A stretch of 8,312 bases of DNA from JAYWFX01 sp043778575 (lineage in GTDB: Bacteria > Patescibacteriota > JACMRA01), in assembly GCA_043778575.1 (NCBI GenBank), contig JAYWFX010000055.1:1-8312 (forward strand), given 5' to 3'. Shown here piece by piece: positions 5,998 through 8,312 of the stretch. The notes beneath the pieces are model-generated. The model was not told the origin of the DNA and searched no databases. It saw nothing but the letters and a program-made list of their open reading frames with translations. The translations under genes and the position numbers were made by a program. The stretch's first letter is position 1. Every line of letters starts with the position of its first letter.

Positions 5998-7434
5998 ATG
6001 AGGTTTTTGAAAAAACACTGGTATACGGTGTCATTATTTGTTATCTTTTGTTTAGGAGTTGGTTTGAGAGTTTGGTCGATGAGTTCACACGAATTATTTT
6101 TTGGTGACCAAGTTCGAGATGCAAAAGTAGTTTTAGATATTCCTACAAACACACCATTTCTTGGGCCTATCAGCTCTGCTGGTAACTATTTTTTACCGCC
6201 AGTATATTTTTATCTGATGTATGTTTTTAGTTTGGGGTTCAAAAGTGTAAACTGGCTATATAGTTTTTCATTTGTGTGTGGAATAGCTTTACTGCCTATT
6301 TGGTATGTATTTTTTGATGAAATGTTACCACAATCAAAACACAAAAAAACACTTTTATTATCTGCGTTTCTATACATCACTATCAACACAAATGAAATCA
6401 ACGACGGTTCAACGATATGGAATCCAAACACTCTCAACTTTTGGTTTTTATCCAGCTTGCTACTAGCAAACAACATCCACAAGTCTCCTAAAAATTGGAG
6501 CGTTCTACTATTAGGCTTATGCCTGTCAATCTTTAGTCAATTGCATACTGGAGTTTTACCAGTCGTCGCCCTATTGTTTTTGATAACTGTGAAGGGTTTA
6601 TACGTTCAGAAACAATGGATTAAAATTTGCCTCCTGTGTGCTAGTTTTTCCTTTCTTTACACACCCTATTTGTTATATGAAATAACACATGGATTTGGAA
6701 ATACTGTCGGTCTGGTCAAAAGTTTTGCTGGACACGGCATAAAAAATGCTCTACTTGGTCGCCTATATCAACTCGCTCAGAGTTCAAATCTAATTTTTTC
6801 GCAAGTGTATACAAAATTTGATATTGGGATTGTTTTAGCTATTTTTCCGCTCGTCTTTTATCTATATTTAGGCTACAAACTTTACCATAAAAACTTTATT
6901 TTAAAACTGAGCGTAGCTTCATGGGCTATTTTCCTCTTTTTTATTGTTGGTTTTCACGGCAAATTAGAGATATTTCATCTAAAGATTTTGTGGTTTGCAC
7001 CCATTGTTTTGGCTATTGCTTTTCTTTCCACAGATACTAACCAAAAGTGGATCAAATATGTATGCTCAGTATTTATAATAATCACACTTAGTGCAAATAT
7101 TTATAGTAATATTGACTTTTTTACCAATAAATTTAGTCAAAACCGAGTAGCAAATTATGCTGACATAGTCGATATTACAAATAGACTACCAGACAATTCA
7201 CACTATTGCGAAACTGAAAGTCAAACAATGAGTCAAAAAAAGTCTGTACAGTTTATTGTGGAATTTGAACACCAAAAAAATCTGGTTCTCGTCGATACCT
7301 GCAATCAATCAAACTATACAATTATATCAAAATACAGGACTAAATTTGGCATCGGAACGGACAAAAATACTCCGCCAAATAATATAAAAATAATTGCTGA
7401 AAACCAAGGAGTTTACCTAGGAGCAATGTTGTAA
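5998..7434 (+). CDS. GT-C-type membrane glycosyltransferase with GDQxRD signature
   Basis: This encodes 478 residues from the ATG at 5998. A first membrane helix (about 10-27) leads into an outer loop with FFGDQVRDAKVV (GDQxRD at 36-41) and PFLGPISSAGN (53-63). I recognise this 'GDQGRD...LGP..S.GN' signature from GT-C/glycosyltransferase-39-like proteins of Patescibacteria; here the usual Gly of GDQG is Val39. About nine more hydrophobic segments follow, then a soluble C-terminal domain of about 95 residues. The expected reaction is transfer of a sugar from a polyprenyl-phosphate donor at the outer face; donor and acceptor are unknown. An in-frame GTG at 5929 would add 23 residues with no membrane character and run into the acyltransferase start, so I prefer ATG 5998, which puts the first helix right after a short basic start. 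It converges on the small ORF at 7417-7683. Confidence 0.85.
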   Translation: MRFLKKHWYTVSLFVIFCLGVGLRVWSMSSHELFFGDQVRDAKVVLDIPTNTPFLGPISSAGNYFLPPVYFYLMYVFSLGFKSVNWLYSFSFVCGIALLPIWYVFFDEMLPQSKHKKTLLLSAFLYITINTNEINDGSTIWNPNTLNFWFLSSLLLANNIHKSPKNWSVLLLGLCLSIFSQLHTGVLPVVALLFLITVKGLYVQKQWIKICLLCASFSFLYTPYLLYEITHGFGNTVGLVKSFAGHGIKNALLGRLYQLAQSSNLIFSQVYTKFDIGIVLAIFPLVFYLYLGYKLYHKNFILKLSVASWAIFLFFIVGFHGKLEIFHLKILWFAPIVLAIAFLSTDTNQKWIKYVCSVFIIITLSANIYSNIDFFTNKFSQNRVANYADIVDITNRLPDNSHYCETESQTMSQKKSVQFIVEFEHQKNLVLVDTCNQSNYTIISKYRTKFGIGTDKNTPPNNIKIIAENQGVYLGAML

Positions 7435-7683
7435 AGGTGGACTATTGCTGTAGTATTGATTTATATTATCTCCAATCTCGAAGTTTATCATCGAGTAATT
7501 ACCATTAATCTGTTTTTTTATGTCTTGATCTTGTTTAAAAACTAAACCTATTTGATCGTGGCTGTTTGCAGTTTTTTTATGGACTGAAATACTGCTTTTG
7601 GGAGCTCCATTTTTCAACCTCTCTAACCGTTTCCAAAGCTCTAGTGATATCATAGATATTGCAAATTTAGACCTTGCACACAA
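7417..7683 (-). CDS. Doubtful small ORF, no recognised family
   Basis: This is an 88-codon open frame beginning with TTG; the first ATG in frame is at 7653 (78 residues). It is hydrophilic, with a basic first third (LELWKRLERLKNGAPKSS) and an Asn/Gln-rich remainder, and no membrane segment or motif I know. It overlaps the end of the GT-C gene by 18 bp and begins 36 bp after the stop of the regulator gene at 7720. It is the only long open frame in an otherwise empty 285-bp gap, so it may be a real small gene or the tail of a decayed one. A perfect TTGACA (7707-7712, minus strand) lies upstream, but without a fitting -10. Confidence 0.35.
   Translation of the reverse strand: MCARSKFAISMISLELWKRLERLKNGAPKSSISVHKKTANSHDQIGLVFKQDQDIKKQINGNYSMINFEIGDNINQYYSNSPPLQHCS
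7663..7677 (+). repeat. 15-bp inverted repeat, left arm
   Basis: AAATTTAGACCTTGC, the exact reverse complement of 7949-7963. The two arms enclose the ribbon-helix-helix gene. The match extends to 17 of 18 bases if the outer TG(C/T) is counted. Confidence 0.7.
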
Positions 7684-7719
7684 AAAGTTTGATTTATTTT
7701 GAATTATGTCAAGAAAATA

Positions 7720-7932
7720 TCAAGTATTGTTATCATCTAGATACTTTCTAATTATTTCTGTTGCAATTTGACCCTTCTTTTTACCATCCAACAATGCTTT
7801 CTTTTCGAGTTGTTTTACTAACTCATCGGGCAGGGAAACAGTAGTGTATTTTCGATAGCCTTCAGGATTAATTTTGGGACGACCCGCACCGAGTCTAGCT
7901 CCACCAAGTTTCTTCTTTACTTCTTTAGGCAT
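7720..7932 (-). CDS. Small ribbon-helix-helix-type DNA-binding protein with GRPK AT-hook-like N-terminus
   Basis: This encodes 70 residues. The N-terminus is basic and contains GGARLGAGRPK (about 10-20), the Gly-Ala-Gly-Arg-Pro segment seen at the head of many small phage and plasmid DNA-binding proteins; GRPK resembles an AT-hook that enters the minor groove. From about residue 29, YTTVSLPDELVKQLEKKALLDGKKKGQIATEIIRKYL reads as one strand followed by two helices, as in the ribbon-helix-helix (CopG/Arc-like) fold. It would act as a dimer on short tandem operator repeats, usually as a repressor. It is divergent from a DNA methyltransferase gene, 160 bp apart, so it may control itself and that gene (inference). 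An antitoxin role is possible in this family, but no clear toxin is adjacent. Confidence 0.8.
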   Translation of the reverse strand: MPKEVKKKLGGARLGAGRPKINPEGYRKYTTVSLPDELVKQLEKKALLDGKKKGQIATEIIRKYLDDNNT

Positions 7933-7948
7933 ATAGTTGTATCCACAC

Positions 7949-7963
7949 GCAAGGTCTAAATTT
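7949..7963 (-). repeat. 15-bp inverted repeat, right arm, just upstream of the regulator gene
   Basis: GCAAGGTCTAAATTT on the plus strand, 17-31 bp upstream of the regulator's ATG, where core promoter elements would lie. It pairs perfectly with 7663-7677. It could be a protein-binding site or an element end; I see no flanking target duplication. Confidence 0.7.
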
Positions 7964-7986
7964 ACATGAGTTAATCTGATGTGGTG

Positions 7987-8002
7987 TAGATTTTGTTAGA
8001 TT
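7987..8002 (+). repeat. Tandem TAGATT repeat, 10-bp period
   Basis: TAGATT at 7987-7992 and again at 7997-8002, one helical turn apart, in the gap between the divergent regulator and methyltransferase genes. Same-face short direct repeats are the usual form of ribbon-helix-helix operators, so this is a candidate operator. AT-rich chance repetition is possible. Confidence 0.35.
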
Positions 8003-8061
8003 GTCAAAATATTTTATACCTTGGCTATGGACAAATAGAGAGATTATTGCTCAAATTAGAG

Positions 8062-8082
8062 TCATTATAGGGTTCATTATAG
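8062..8082 (+). repeat. Tandem TCATTATAG repeat, 12-bp period, before the methyltransferase gene
   Basis: TCATTATAG occurs at 8062-8070 and 8074-8082, 10 bp before the methyltransferase ATG. Each copy contains a TATAG -10-like element, so a protein bound here would block the promoter. No good -35 stands at the right distance for either. Confidence 0.45.
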
Positions 8083-8092
8083 AAATAATTAC

Positions 8093-8312
8093 ATGGTTAC
8101 AGAGAATTTAAACTCAGATAGCTCAACTGATCCTATCGGAGCGGTTTTTACTCCTGTATCATGGTGTGAGTGGATTATTGAGCGTTATGGTTTGTTTGAG
8201 GAGTGGCAAAACGGCAAAACGATTTTTGATCCTACATCTGGTGAGGGTAACTTTATCATCGCATTGTTGAATATAGCAGAGAGGAAAGGTATCAAAATAT
8301 CAAACTCGTCTC
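8093..8312 (+). CDS. N6-adenine DNA methyltransferase, N-terminal part (runs off the window)
   Basis: The first 73 codons are present and the frame is open to the window edge. GAVFTP (16-21) matches the 'G..(F/Y)TP' motif-X region, and IFDPTSGEGNFIIALL (44-59) is motif I, the S-adenosylmethionine-binding DPxxGxGxF of N6-adenine methyltransferases. The order (X, then I close to the N-terminus) fits gamma-class or type II/IIG-like enzymes such as M.TaqI relatives. The target site, and whether a nuclease is fused or follows, lie outside the window. The start is certain: an in-frame TAG at 8057-8059 is followed by no other start codon before ATG 8093. There is no Shine-Dalgarno. Likely part of a restriction-modification or epigenetic locus; an orphan methylase is the alternative. 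Confidence 0.8.
   Translation, partial: MVTENLNSDSSTDPIGAVFTPVSWCEWIIERYGLFEEWQNGKTIFDPTSGEGNFIIALLNIAERKGIKISNSS

Noticed and set aside
8001..8031. TTGTCA at 8001 with TATGGA at 8026 as a methyltransferase promoter, and the opposed TTGACA for the regulator
   Set aside because: The spacing on the plus strand is 19 bp with a poor -10, and no -10 fits on the minus strand. The TTGTCAA is noted, but the promoter is not supported.
1..8312. CRISPR array, tRNA, rRNA or transposase
   Set aside because: I saw no regularly spaced repeats, cloverleaf-like T-loop sequence, ribosomal core sequence or transposase motif on either strand.

Overview
The window is AT-rich, tightly packed bacterial DNA. The best fit is a Candidate Phyla Radiation (Patescibacteria) genome, for three reasons. 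The membrane protein at 5998-7434 carries the GDQxRD...GP..S.GN signature I associate with GT-C glycosyltransferases common in that group. The secreted protein at 2937-3596 has the 'VG(I/V)...P...LDVNGDI' motif frequent in their surface proteins. Spacing is compact and no start codon has a Shine-Dalgarno. The genetic code looks standard. The lineage is an inference, and I cannot name a class.

Left part (1-3596, all minus strand): a secreted-protein block. Its first gene (2937-3596) is an exported tail-fibre/adhesin-like protein. Next, 39 bp on, comes a complete secreted subtilisin-family protease (1125-2897) with Asp, His, Asn and Ser all in place and a short beta-rich C-terminal tail. A rho-independent terminator (1068-1092) closes the unit. 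Beyond it lies a paralogous protease gene (95-1033) with its own promoter, cut off before the catalytic Ser and probably a pseudogene. The two protease genes share an 80-bp block at their 5' ends that is almost identical at DNA level (77/80) although the rest has diverged.

Middle part (3597-7434): a cell-envelope glycan module. Two polytopic GT-C-type membrane proteins (3659-4963 and 5998-7434, plus strand) flank an acyltransferase-3 (OafA-type) membrane protein (4801-5934, minus strand). The first GT-C gene and the acyltransferase converge and overlap by 163 bp. The two divergent gaps (62 and 63 bp) each seem to hold back-to-back promoters with overlapping -35 boxes. At 3659 the promoter TTGTCA-N16-TATAAT puts the transcription start on the GTG start codon, which predicts a leaderless mRNA.

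Right part (7435-8312): a doubtful small ORF (7417-7683), a ribbon-helix-helix-type DNA-binding protein (7720-7932), and, divergent from it, the first 73 codons of an N6-adenine DNA methyltransferase (8093 to the window edge). The regulator gene is bracketed by a 15-bp inverted repeat. The regulator/methylase gap holds two short tandem repeats that could be operators. This may be the edge of a restriction-modification or related defence locus.

I saw no tRNA, rRNA, CRISPR array or transposase. No gene-free stretch exceeds 300 bp, provided the doubtful ORF is counted. Without it, the longest is about 285 bp (7435-7719).
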